Source of the DNA: Betaproteobacteria bacterium
GTDB lineage: Bacteria > Pseudomonadota > Gammaproteobacteria > Burkholderiales > Usitatibacteraceae
Direction: 5' to 3'
Assembly (NCBI GenBank): GCA_016791265.1
Contig: JAEUMY010000010.1
Location: 186,001 to 250,000, forward strand
DNA length: 64,000 nucleotides
Made by a program: the position numbers and the translations under genes
Shown: piece after piece, positions 25,938 to 34,484 of the stretch
Position numbering within the stretch: the stretch's first letter is position 1
Layout: each line of letters opens with the position of its first letter
Notes under the pieces: generated by a model
Told to the model about the DNA's origin: nothing
Databases searched by the model: none
Seen by the model: only the letters and a program-made list of their open reading frames with translations

Positions 25938-26528
25938 ATGCGGACCAGACAGTTCGCGATTGACGTGGTACGCGGGTGCGCGCAGACGAAAGCCGACGAT
26001 GAAGTCCGGGTGACTACAGTTGTGTGGATCAACGGGCCATTTGGAGTTGGCAAAACCAGCGCCGCCGCCGATCTCGCGAGGCGCCTGCCAAGTTCGATGA
26101 CTTTCAATCCGGAAGTCATCGGCAGCGCTCTCGCCCTCCTGACGTTGGGCCGAGCTCGCGACTTCCAAGACATCGCTCTCTGGCGAACAGTCTGTTCGCT
26201 TGCGCTTCGCGGACTTGCGCGGCTGGGCTTCCGCTTTGTGATCGTGCCAATGACTGTGCTGAATGTGGACTACCTTGCCGAAATTCTAAAGCCGCTGAGA
26301 GACGAACAATCTAACCCGCGTCTATTCGTTCTCGACGTGACCGAAGCAACGCTTCGCTGTCGCATCGCCTGCGATAGGTCCAACGTAAAAGCAGCGGAAT
26401 GGCGGTACGCGAATATCGGCCAATACCTTGATTCGCGGAGCACACTCGCAGAAGCTGGGGAGCTGATTGATACGAACAACCTTTCGGCGCAAGCGGTAGC
26501 CGGCAGAATTACGGCCTGCTTGGCGTAG
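25938..26528 (+). CDS. TmrB-like AAA/P-loop ATP-binding protein
   Basis: 196 aa. Walker A GPFGVGKT follows VVWIN, as in Bacillus TmrB (tunicamycin resistance). The rest also follows that family: MTFNPEVIGSAL, DFQDIALWRTV, VIVPMTVLNVDYLAEIL, LDVTEATLRCRI and the closing IDTNNLSAQAVAGRI. TmrB-type proteins bind or phosphorylate a small molecule, so an antibiotic-modifying role is possible. The ATG at 25938 has a purine-rich AGAGG upstream; family members usually begin right at the P-loop strand, so GTG 26010 is a good alternative. Confidence 0.8.
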   Translation: MRTRQFAIDVVRGCAQTKADDEVRVTTVVWINGPFGVGKTSAAADLARRLPSSMTFNPEVIGSALALLTLGRARDFQDIALWRTVCSLALRGLARLGFRFVIVPMTVLNVDYLAEILKPLRDEQSNPRLFVLDVTEATLRCRIACDRSNVKAAEWRYANIGQYLDSRSTLAEAGELIDTNNLSAQAVAGRITACLA

Positions 26529-26703
26529 CGGATCGGTGGGAACGCCATTCGCTGGATGGTTCGTGCTCAACGGAACGAAAGCGTAGCGCGGCGCAAGGGC
26601 GCGCCCACAGCGGCGCCAGCCCTCGCCTCAGCACAGTTTTCCATTGCTCGCGCTTGCTGCGTGATGCTGTCAATGAGAAGGCGTGGCCTGCTCCCGCTAT
26701 CCG

Positions 26704-27147
26704 TCAATCGCCGGTCCGGCGATACAGATGATGGACGAATCGATTCCATCCCTTTTTGGTGGCGGACTCCGTGGCCCAGTGCATCTGGCCATCGTCGCCG
26801 GGCCAGTAAATGGTGCGCGCCCTGCCTGCGGGCATCATGGCCTCGAATGCGATTGCGCGAGAGTGAACATCCGCCGCATCGCACGCGATAGCCATGGAAC
26901 TCTTGCCATCGGATGTGAACGATGCGAAGAACAACTGCTTCTCGGCATTGACGCCATAGAGCGCAATCTCTTCGTAGACGGACTTGGTCAGCGTCCACTT
27001 GCAGCGCAGCTCCAAGTACTTGCCATCAAGCACCATCGCGAACTCACGGGTGCAGACTACCGGCCCCAGATCGGAGTCGTCATGCGCCTCCCAGCCTCCC
27101 ACCAAGGGCGCAAGCCGGCCCAGCAACCCTCTTCCTTGTTTCCACAT
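26704..27147 (-). CDS. DUF1579-like lipocalin-type protein
   Basis: 147 aa. The start WKQGRGLLGRLAPLVGGWEA, then GPVVCTREFAMVLDGKYLELRCKWTL and YEEIALYGVNAEKQLFFASFTSDGKS, follow the DUF1579/heme-binding lipocalin-like pattern of a small beta-barrel; the end (TIYWPGDDGQMHWATESATKKGW) fits its last strands. No signal peptide. The ATG at 27147 is the natural start; the frame is open to 27231. Ligand unknown. Confidence 0.7.
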   Translation of the reverse strand: MWKQGRGLLGRLAPLVGGWEAHDDSDLGPVVCTREFAMVLDGKYLELRCKWTLTKSVYEEIALYGVNAEKQLFFASFTSDGKSSMAIACDAADVHSRAIAFEAMMPAGRARTIYWPGDDGQMHWATESATKKGWNRFVHHLYRRTGD

Positions 27148-27478
27148 GACACTGCTCCTCAAGAAGACCCAATACGACACTTTCCGTCCCAAATTCATTG
27201 GCGAGAGGCCAGCCCTCACAACGCTGTTCAAGAGGCCTGTCCGGCTAGTTTGCTCGCTCTGAATTACGCTGTGAATCCCATCCCGCTCAACGAGAAGGCA
27301 TCAAGTTTCACCCAGATGGAGGGAAATCTATTGGAGAAACCGGAAGTGAGAAATTCGCCTTGCATCCAGCCCGCACCAAGCGAGTACCCATTGGGTCCAA
27401 CTTGAGCCAACGCCAATGCGCGAATAACATGAGCGCCTCGTGCCGTCCGCACGATCCAACTCATTCAGGGAGATCAGC
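27148..27478. other. divergent intergenic region, no gene seen
   Basis: 331 bases between the DUF1579-like gene (minus) and the DUF5362-like gene (plus), so promoters for both should lie here. An open frame on the minus strand (27264-27464) has no recognisable product and is not called. Confidence 0.45.
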
Positions 27479-27973
27479 ATGAGCAATGTCTATGCGCCAC
27501 CCGGCGCCAATGTCGATGATGTGCAACGCGGTGGCGCCGCGATCACGGCTGGCATGATCGAGGCGTTGCGCGGCACCAAAACGTGGGTATTGATCGTGGG
27601 CATTCTGCTGCTGCTCGGCGCGCTGCTGACCGGGCTGGGCGGACTGGCGATGATGGTCGGCATGGGTTTCGCCGGCGCGGCCAACAAGGGCATGCCGGGC
27701 GGCACCGCGGCAATGCTCGGCATCGGGCTCTTCTACCTCATCTTCGCCGTGGTCTATGTGTTTCTCGGCATGTATCTTCTGCAGTATTCCGGCGCATGCT
27801 CGAAAGTGGTCAAGGATGCGCAGCCAGGCGACCTCGAAGCCGCGCTCAACTACCAGCGCAAGTTCTGGAGGCTGGGCGGGATGATGGCGCTCATCGGCCT
27901 GGTGCTGGGCATACTCGGCATCGTCGCCGCCATCGCGATTCCCGCGTTCATGGCCGCAGGCGCCGGGCGTTGA
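27479..27973 (+). CDS. DUF5362-like small membrane protein
   Basis: 164 aa. A polar N-terminus (MSNVYAPPGANVDD) and two pairs of membrane helices: WVLIVGILLLLGALLTGLGGLAMMVG and LGIGLFYLIFAVVYVFLGMYLLQY, then after a charged loop (CSKVVKDAQPGDLEAALNYQRKFW) MMALIGLVLGILGIVAAIAIPAFMA. The layout fits DUF5362. AGGGAGA precedes the ATG by 6 bases, fixing the start. Function unknown. Confidence 0.75.
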   Translation: MSNVYAPPGANVDDVQRGGAAITAGMIEALRGTKTWVLIVGILLLLGALLTGLGGLAMMVGMGFAGAANKGMPGGTAAMLGIGLFYLIFAVVYVFLGMYLLQYSGACSKVVKDAQPGDLEAALNYQRKFWRLGGMMALIGLVLGILGIVAAIAIPAFMAAGAGR

Positions 27974-28124
27974 GCACGCCGAAAAGACCAAGAGCGCCGC
28001 GAATATCGTGCTGTCATCGACTGGGCGATGACAGCATCCCTTCGGGACCGGCCATGCCGTCCAGCGCAAGTCCAGCGGACTCACGCCAATCGCAGCGCCC
28101 CTTATTTGTCAGGCCCGTCGGCGA

Positions 28125-28625
28125 TCAGTAGAACCGCCCGACCCGCATCGGCCGCTGCCACGGGTCCCACTCGTCGATGGCGCGCTTCAGCAAGTCGCGC
28201 TCCGCACACTTCGCGGTGCATAGCGACTCCAGCTTGGCCAGGAGCTCCCGCGCCTTTTCCGGTTTGCCCAAATGCAGATAGGCGCGGCCCATGTATTCGT
28301 GCGCGCCGCGATGGTGCGGGTCCAACTCGAGCGCCCTGAGGTAGTGAGACACGGCGAGCTGGAACTCGCCCGTCTGACGCAGCGTGAAACCGATCTGGTT
28401 CTGGATTTCGGCGCTGTGCGGGTCCAGCTTCTCGGCGCGCTTCAACGCCTCCAGCGCGGCCTTCCAGTCCTCGTTATCAATGGCCTTCCGCGCGGCTTGA
28501 TATTCGACGCGCGCCCCATTGATGGCATTCAGCGTGGCTTCGGACGGGGCGGCGTGGCCGGAAAGTGGAAGCAAGCACACTGTAGCGGCAACTACCTGGC
28601 AGGCGGCTCTAAGAGAAAAATTCAT
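28125..28625 (-). CDS. secreted TPR protein
   Basis: 166 aa. Signal peptide to about residue 26 (LSGHAAPSE). Then at least two canonical tetratricopeptide repeats: DNEDWKAALEALKRAEKLDP and TGEFQLAVSHYLRALELDPHHRGAHEYMGRAYLHLGKPEKARELL. Two cysteines follow (LCTAKC), possibly a disulfide. A periplasmic protein-protein adaptor is likely. The ATG at 28625 is the signal-peptide start. Confidence 0.87.
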   Translation of the reverse strand: MNFSLRAACQVVAATVCLLPLSGHAAPSEATLNAINGARVEYQAARKAIDNEDWKAALEALKRAEKLDPHSAEIQNQIGFTLRQTGEFQLAVSHYLRALELDPHHRGAHEYMGRAYLHLGKPEKARELLAKLESLCTAKCAERDLLKRAIDEWDPWQRPMRVGRFY

Positions 28626-28786
28626 GGACAACCTCGGCAGTGAACGACAACGAAGGACCAACTCTGAGCGGCACACGCCGAAGATAACGTCGGGCTTGAC
28701 CAAATTCAACGGAATTTCACCCAAACGGCAGAATTTTTTCCTGAATTGACCATGCCGATTGCAGACCAATCGTGACGGCAGACTTT

Positions 28787-28798
28787 GCGAATATTCGC
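28787..28798. repeat. GCGAATATTCGC palindrome, exact
   Basis: Exact copy, extended to a 16-bp palindrome (TTGC...GCAA), 22 bases past the stop of the D-aminoacylase gene (minus strand). Confidence 0.9.
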
Positions 28799-28820
28799 AA
28801 TTCCGCTCGGCTTGATCGCA

Positions 28821-30461
28821 TCACCCCTCCTTCACAAACCCCGGCCCGCGCAGACTGCGTCCGGCCTTCACGCCCGTGTGCTTGCCCCCTTCCAGCGTCA
28901 CCTTGCCGTTGACGATGACGTAGTCGAAGCCGACGGAATACTGATGTGGATTGTCGTAGGTGGATTTGTCGGCGACGGTTTCGGCGTCGAACACGACGAT
29001 GTCGGCCGCGAAGCCTTCGCGCAACAAGCCGCGATCCTTCAGCTGGAATTTCTGCGCGGGCAGCGACGTCATGCGCCGCACCGCCTCTTCCAGCGGCATG
29101 ACCTTCTCCTCACGCACGTACTTGCCCAACACGCGCGCGTTGGTGCCGAAGCTCCTTGGGTGGGGCATGCCGCCGCCTTCAGGTCCGCTTTGCACGCCGC
29201 CATCCGCCGCGATCATGTTGAAGCGCCACGCCATGATGTACTTGACGTCGTCCTCATTCATGCCGTGAAACACCATCTGCGCGGTGCCGGCGACGATGAG
29301 GTCGAGAAGGGTCTCGATTTCGGACTCCATCGTCTCCGGCCGGCCGCCCTTCTTGTTGATGTCGGCGATGCTCTTGCCGGACAACGACTTGTCGGTCGAG
29401 TGCCGCGCCACGACGGCGTACGCGAAGCCCGGCCGTTTCTGCCGCCTCGCGTTGGCGAGCATCTCGGCGGCGATCTTCGCGCGCTGCGCGTCGTCCTTCA
29501 GTCGCTTGACGATCTCCCCTTGGCCGCCCTCCACCGCCCAGTCGGGCAGGAGCGTCGTGAGCGACGTGCTGCTGGCCGTGTAGGGATACTGGTCGATGGT
29601 CACGTCCAGTCCTTCCGCCCGCGCCCTTTCCACCATCGCAAGCGTCTCGCGGCTCCGGCCCCAGTTGGCGGGCGCCGAGACTTTGAAATGTGAAATCTGC
29701 ACCGGCATGCTGGCCTGACGGCCGATGTCGAGCGCCTCATTGATGGCCTCGGCCACCTTGAGACCTTCGTTGCGGATATGCGAGGCATAGACGCCGCCAT
29801 GTCTCGCCGCCGCCTTCGCCAGCCCCACGACCTCAGGCGTGTCGCTGTACAACCCGGGCAGGTAGATCAGTCCGGTGGAGAACCCGACCGCGCCGGCCTT
29901 CATCGCCTGATCGACCAACGCTTCCATGCGCGTCTGTTCCTCGGGTGTGGCGGGACGATTCACCAGGTCCATCACCTGCCGGCGCACGGTGTTGTGGCCG
30001 ATCAGGGACGCGATGTTGATCGATGCGCCGTCCTTATCCGCGCGATCCAGAAACGCGCGCAAATTGTCCGCCGAACCGCCGCAATTGCCGGTGACGACCG
30101 ACGTGACCCCGTCGTGAACATAGTTCTCCGCCGTCGGCCGGTTCCAAACACCCATCTCGATATGCGCATGAACATCGATGAAGCCCGGCGCGACGATACG
30201 GTCCTTCGCGTCGATGGTGCGCGCGGCCGTCATGCCGAGCCGCCCTGGCGCCGCGATGGCGGTGATGCGCCCGTCGCGCATGGCGATGTCGCCTCGCTGC
30301 CAGTGATTGCCGGTCCCGTCGAGAATGCGGCCGTTGATGATGACGAGGTCGGCCGTTGCGGCGCCCGGAGTCAGCGTCGTGCATGCCGACAGCGACAGAA
30401 AGGCTGAAATAATCCCGGCGCAGCTGATGAGGTCGGCCTGGAATCCAGTTGGCGTTGACAA
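28821..30461 (-). CDS. N-acyl-D-amino-acid deacylase (D-aminoacylase) lipoprotein
   Basis: 546 aa amidohydrolase that removes acyl groups from N-acyl-D-amino acids. Metal ligands begin with GFIDVHAHIEM (His98, His100); GNCGGSADN, SHIRNEG, QISHFKVSAPANWG and IDQYPYTASST are family motifs, and the C-terminus closes the barrel sandwich (YVIVNGKVTLEGGKHTG). No ATG is near the N-terminus: TTG at 30461 is preceded by GGAGA at good spacing and starts a lipoprotein signal with lipobox LSAC (Cys27). With the D-aminopeptidase-like enzyme at 13039 it suggests use of D-amino-acid material. Confidence 0.9.
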   Translation of the reverse strand: MSTPTGFQADLISCAGIISAFLSLSACTTLTPGAATADLVIINGRILDGTGNHWQRGDIAMRDGRITAIAAPGRLGMTAARTIDAKDRIVAPGFIDVHAHIEMGVWNRPTAENYVHDGVTSVVTGNCGGSADNLRAFLDRADKDGASINIASLIGHNTVRRQVMDLVNRPATPEEQTRMEALVDQAMKAGAVGFSTGLIYLPGLYSDTPEVVGLAKAAARHGGVYASHIRNEGLKVAEAINEALDIGRQASMPVQISHFKVSAPANWGRSRETLAMVERARAEGLDVTIDQYPYTASSTSLTTLLPDWAVEGGQGEIVKRLKDDAQRAKIAAEMLANARRQKRPGFAYAVVARHSTDKSLSGKSIADINKKGGRPETMESEIETLLDLIVAGTAQMVFHGMNEDDVKYIMAWRFNMIAADGGVQSGPEGGGMPHPRSFGTNARVLGKYVREEKVMPLEEAVRRMTSLPAQKFQLKDRGLLREGFAADIVVFDAETVADKSTYDNPHQYSVGFDYVIVNGKVTLEGGKHTGVKAGRSLRGPGFVKEG

Positions 30462-30636
30462 GTCAGATTCTCCGTGGCATGGGCAGGCGCAGTGTAGCAG
30501 TCGGCAGCTACTGCCTACCACACTGTGGCGATTGCACGCATTCTCTCCAACGGCTAGCATGCGCTGGCCTGATCTCATGCAGATGCGCCGTGATCGGGGA
30601 GTTCAATTTCATCCTAACAAACAAGGGATTAACACA

Positions 30637-31134
30637 ATGAAAATGACGTGCAAGCTTTTGTCGGCCGGAGTTCTCACCGCCGTTCTGGCCAGCGCAGGCG
30701 TCGCCAGCGCTCAAGTAGGCAGCGGCCCGAATCCGTTCTCGGACTGCGGCGTGGGTGCCGCATTGTTCCCCGAGACGAAGTGGGCGGCGGTCACCTCCAA
30801 CATCATCTGGGACATCGGCACCACGGCCGTCATTTCCGCCACCGCAAGCCCGGAGACCTGCAATGGCAAGAAGGTCGCCGCAGCGGTGTTCATCACCAAC
30901 ACTTATGACACGCTGGCCGAACAGGCCGCCGCAGGCAAAGGCGAACACCTGGCCTCGGTGCTGAACATCCTGGAATGCAGCACCGCGCGCCATGACGCCG
31001 CCATTGCGAATATTCGCACCGCGATGGCGCAGAAGGTCTCCGCACCGACCTACGCCAAGCAGCCCCGCCTCGAAAAGGCGGCTGCGATGTACGGTGTGGT
31101 TGAAGCCGCGGTCGGTTCAAGCTGCACGGCCTGA
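30637..31134 (+). CDS. DUF3015 family secreted protein
   Basis: 165 aa. Signal peptide to about residue 25 (GVASAQ). The mature start NPFSDCGVGAALFPETKWAAVTSNIIWDIGTTAVISATASPETC is the DUF3015 hallmark, with four cysteines likely forming two disulfides. Function unknown; members often sit beside DUF4105 genes, as here. A palindrome copy at 31006 encodes IANIRTA. It ends at a strong terminator, so it can be transcribed alone. Confidence 0.9.
   Translation: MKMTCKLLSAGVLTAVLASAGVASAQVGSGPNPFSDCGVGAALFPETKWAAVTSNIIWDIGTTAVISATASPETCNGKKVAAAVFITNTYDTLAEQAAAGKGEHLASVLNILECSTARHDAAIANIRTAMAQKVSAPTYAKQPRLEKAAAMYGVVEAAVGSSCTA
31006..31017. repeat. GCGAATATTCGC palindrome, exact, inside CDS
   Basis: Exact copy in the DUF3015 gene, read as A-N-I-R. 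Confidence 0.9.
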
Positions 31135-31152
31135 TTCACCCTGCGTCACACG

Positions 31153-31184
31153 GGGCGCCGGGAGAAAATCCCGGCGCCCTTTCT
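31153..31184 (+). terminator. rho-independent terminator after DUF3015
   Basis: GGGCGCCGGGA, loop GAAAA, TCCCGGCGCCC: an 11-bp perfect stem followed by TTTCT, 18 bases past the stop. It does not use the dispersed palindrome. Read-through would reach the DUF4105 gene. Confidence 0.85.
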
Positions 31185-31216
31185 GTTTGAACTCCTCCAT
31201 CCGAACGACTCCACCA

Positions 31217-33097
31217 TTGCAATCACTTCGCCTGGCGGCCTTACTGGCTTGTCTCTCAATACTGCTTTGCCCGGTCGCCGGTGCCTTGGAGCCCGCCCGG
31301 GCTGGTGAACTGGCTGGCAACGCAACTTGGCTCAAGCTGGGCCACTATGAAGCGAACGGCGGATCCCGGTCGGGCTGGCGAAGTGCAATTCACAGCCCCG
31401 AGTTCTTCTTCTCGCCAGAAGGCCGCGACGAACCCGCCTCCGAACTCATGGCGACCTGGAACGCCATGCTGCGTCCGTCTGGAGACAAGCCTGACGATCA
31501 CCCCCGCTGCCGCTTTCCCGCACGCTGGTCGTGGCTGAGTGAACAGATCCGCCCATCCGCCGACGCGGAAACCGGCGCCCCGGCTTGCGCTGGCTATCAA
31601 CAATGGACACGCGGGAATTCGGTCGAATCGATCAGCATCGTCTACGCCACCGGCTACCTGGGCAATCCGGCCTCCTACTACGGCCACACGCTACTCAAAT
31701 TCAACTTCGCCGGCGCGAGAAGCCCCGCGCGGCTCCTCGATGTGAGCGTGAACTATGGCGCGATTGTGGCCGCAGACACCCATCCCTTCGTTTACATCGT
31801 CCACAGCCTGACGGGCGGCTACGACGGCGGCTTCAGCCATATCCAGTTCTACTTCCACAACCACAACTATGGTGACATCGAACTGCGCGACTTGTGGGAG
31901 TACCGCCTGGAGTTGCCGCGCGCGGCGGTGGAGCGGATCGTCGCGCACGCTTGGGAAGTATTGGGCAAGCGCTACACCTACCACTTCTTTCGCCTTAATT
32001 GCGCCTACCGCATGGCCGAGCTGCTGGAGGTCGTTGATGGCATTGACATCATTCCGGACCGCACACCCTGGGTCATTCCGCAGGCTCTGATTCGCAAGGT
32101 CGGCAACACTCGCCACGAGGGCAAGCCCTTGCTCGCCGAAGTCATCCACTACCCGTCCCGGCAAAGCCGCTTCTATGCCCGCCACCGCGATCTTGACGGG
32201 GAAGAGGCGGCGCTCCTCGCAGACCTCGTGCATCGGCGCGAAACCTTTCAAGGCGAGCGCATGCGCAAGCGGACGGTCGCCAGTCAACAAGCGATCATCG
32301 ACACAGCGATCGACTACTACCAGTTCATCGGCAGCCCGCTCGACAAGGCCGAGCCCGCGTTGCGAGAGGCCCACGCGAGCGCGCTGTCGGCGCGCTATCA
32401 ACTGCCTCCCGGCGAGGCACGGGCGGTGATGACGGCACCGTCGCCGCCTCACACCGGTCGGCCGCCGGGCTGGTCGCAGGTTTCAGTCGGCCATGAACGC
32501 GGAGCCGACGCGCTGATGATGCTGCGATACCGGCCTGCGTACTATGATCCGCTCGACGCCGACGCCGGCCATGTCGGCAACTCGACGTTGCTCATGGGGG
32601 ACACACAGTTGCTGGTGCGCCGCGACCGCATTCGCTTGGCCCGATTCGATCTGTTCGCAGTCGACAGCGTGAATGCCGGCGAGACCGGGCTGCCCCGCGA
32701 CCGAGCCAACACCATGAAAGTCAGGATCGGTGTCGAACAAGCGCGGCTTTATTGCGACAACTGCCTCACGCCGCGATTGCAGGGTGACATCGGGATGGGC
32801 ACGAGCATCACCCGCCGCTTCTTTGCCGCAGCCAATATTGGCGGTGCCCTCCAACGCGATCGCGCCGGGCAGGGTGGAGGCTTCGCGCGAATCGGCCTCG
32901 ACTTCATCGTGCGCACCGATGCCGGCCATGGCGTCACGCTATCGCAGCAATGGCGCAAACCCTGGAATGGCCTCAAAGCCTACGGCGTCACCCGTGCAGA
33001 GGCACGGTGGCGGCTCTCTCCCGATTCGGACATTCGACTGCAATACGACCGCGACGAGACGCGCCGACTGACTGCCGGGCTAGGCTTCTACTGGTGA
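31217..33097 (+). CDS. DUF4105 domain protein, secreted
   Basis: About 626 aa. Signal peptide LQSLRLAALLACLSILLCPVAGALE. The DUF4105 core, thought to be papain/NlpC-like, spans about residues 130-300: SIVYATGYLGNPASYYGHTLLKFN, then HIQFYFHNHNYGDIELRDLWEYRLEL and YTYHFFRLNCAYRMAELLEV, with the conserved NC. The C-terminal 180 residues are beta-rich and end LTAGLGFYW, like an outer-membrane barrel. There is no ATG near the signal peptide; TTG at 31217 is the best in-frame start but has no good ribosome site. Confidence 0.85.
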   Translation: MQSLRLAALLACLSILLCPVAGALEPARAGELAGNATWLKLGHYEANGGSRSGWRSAIHSPEFFFSPEGRDEPASELMATWNAMLRPSGDKPDDHPRCRFPARWSWLSEQIRPSADAETGAPACAGYQQWTRGNSVESISIVYATGYLGNPASYYGHTLLKFNFAGARSPARLLDVSVNYGAIVAADTHPFVYIVHSLTGGYDGGFSHIQFYFHNHNYGDIELRDLWEYRLELPRAAVERIVAHAWEVLGKRYTYHFFRLNCAYRMAELLEVVDGIDIIPDRTPWVIPQALIRKVGNTRHEGKPLLAEVIHYPSRQSRFYARHRDLDGEEAALLADLVHRRETFQGERMRKRTVASQQAIIDTAIDYYQFIGSPLDKAEPALREAHASALSARYQLPPGEARAVMTAPSPPHTGRPPGWSQVSVGHERGADALMMLRYRPAYYDPLDADAGHVGNSTLLMGDTQLLVRRDRIRLARFDLFAVDSVNAGETGLPRDRANTMKVRIGVEQARLYCDNCLTPRLQGDIGMGTSITRRFFAAANIGGALQRDRAGQGGGFARIGLDFIVRTDAGHGVTLSQQWRKPWNGLKAYGVTRAEARWRLSPDSDIRLQYDRDETRRLTAGLGFYW

Positions 33098-33111
33098 TCG
33101 GCGTAGCGAGC

Positions 33112-34389
33112 TCAATACCGCCAGTCCAGCGCCACCCAAAGCTTGGTCACATCGTTGCCAGGCTGCCGATAGCGCGCGGTCTGCGCGATGAGCCGGGCAT
33201 CGTCGCCCAACCAGGCGGGCACGCGCCAGATCAGCCCTAGATCCAGTTCGCGGCCCAGGTTCGCTCCGCCCGCATCGGCGCGGAATCGATGGACTTCGCC
33301 GAACACGTCCACCGGCCCCAGCGGTTTCTTCACGGTGATCCAGGTATCGCGCAATCCCTCTCGCGGCGTGGTGACGAATTGCAGCGCCCAACCGTTGTAC
33401 GCGTAGAGGTCGGTGAGCGGCGTCTGCAGGCCGTAGCGTCCGGTATTGCTGCCCTTGACCTCGTGATCCAGCCGCACGACCCATTCGCCGCGAGCCGCGC
33501 CTGCCGCCCACCCACCGCCCACGCGCAGGTAATCGGCACTGATCACGCTGTCACCGCCCGCATGCGCACTTTGTCGCGCAGCTTCGAGGTGATACAGCCA
33601 GCTGCCACCGCCGCTGGTCTTGACCTGACCTTGCCAACGCGCGCCGGCGACGCGGTGGGCGTTGTTGGTGGCGCCGGTCTGTCCGCCGCCCGGCGGCGGC
33701 TCGTACCACATGAGATAACCCAACAGCGCCTGGCCGGGCGCGGGATTCCAAGCCGCCTGCGCGAAGCTCAACTTGATGTCGCTCTCCACGCCGCGAGTGC
33801 CGCGCAGACGCGTGAAACGGCCGGCGCGCCATTCGGCCTCCGCGCCCAGGCGTCCACGCAACGCCGCGCCCGTGAACATCTGAGGCACCTGGCGAAAATC
33901 GTTGTCGCTGACGAAGCGCTCGTTGTCGAGACGAAGCCGTTGTCGCCCGATGCGAATATTCGCAAACTCGCCCGACCAGTCCACCCAGGCCTGATTGATG
34001 CCGGAAAAGCGCGGGTCTGGCAGCAGCGGATACGGTGACACCTCGCGCGGATTGTCGTTGAAGCGGCGCGGGCCGATGCGATCGGAGTGGATCAGTTCCG
34101 CCGCGAGCCGCAGCCCGTGAAAGGGCGCGCTTTTCCAACCCGCGATCACGCGCGCGGTGACGGCATCGGCGCGCTCGGGTTTGCGCGCCTCGTGGATGCG
34201 GTTGAGGCGCGGACGCACTTGCGCTTCAAAACGGCCATTCCGCAGCGCATCCGCAAAGGTGGGATGGGTGTCCAGCCGGAGCGCCGGCTCATCGGCCGAC
34301 GCGCTCAAACTGGTCGCAGCCAACCAGAGCGCCATGCCCATCCGGTGGATGTGGCGCGTCAAGGTGGAGCCGGCGACGGTCGTGGTCAT
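33112..34389 (-). CDS. alginate-export-type outer-membrane porin
   Basis: 425 aa. Signal peptide after a 17-residue lead (MGMALWLAATSLSASA), which makes ATG 34341 an alternative start. The body is a large beta-barrel with short charged turns; INQAWVDWSGEFANIRIGRQRLRLDNERFVSDNDFRQ is the signature region of the alginate_exp family, and the end WVALDWRY has the terminal aromatic. Predicted to pass sugar acids or other small anionic solutes. A palindrome copy (33952) lies exactly in FANIRIG. Tail-to-tail with DUF4105 at 14 bases. Confidence 0.82.
   Translation of the reverse strand: MTTTVAGSTLTRHIHRMGMALWLAATSLSASADEPALRLDTHPTFADALRNGRFEAQVRPRLNRIHEARKPERADAVTARVIAGWKSAPFHGLRLAAELIHSDRIGPRRFNDNPREVSPYPLLPDPRFSGINQAWVDWSGEFANIRIGRQRLRLDNERFVSDNDFRQVPQMFTGAALRGRLGAEAEWRAGRFTRLRGTRGVESDIKLSFAQAAWNPAPGQALLGYLMWYEPPPGGGQTGATNNAHRVAGARWQGQVKTSGGGSWLYHLEAARQSAHAGGDSVISADYLRVGGGWAAGAARGEWVVRLDHEVKGSNTGRYGLQTPLTDLYAYNGWALQFVTTPREGLRDTWITVKKPLGPVDVFGEVHRFRADAGGANLGRELDLGLIWRVPAWLGDDARLIAQTARYRQPGNDVTKLWVALDWRY
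33952..33963. repeat. GCGAATATTCGC palindrome, exact, inside CDS
   Basis: Exact copy in the porin gene (minus strand), read as A-N-I-R within the conserved strand before GRQRLR. Confidence 0.9.
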
Positions 34390-34484
34390 GCCCGCAGTGT
34401 CCCGCCAGCGGCGCGCGAACGCAACGACCCGTCGCGGCGAAGCACGGTGTTAGCATCGACCCTCACGCCGCCGCTGGAGCGCCC

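Noticed and set aside
27264..27464. 66-codon minus-strand frame between the DUF1579-like and DUF5362-like genes
   Set aside because: No ribosome site, no recognisable product; lies in a divergent promoter region.
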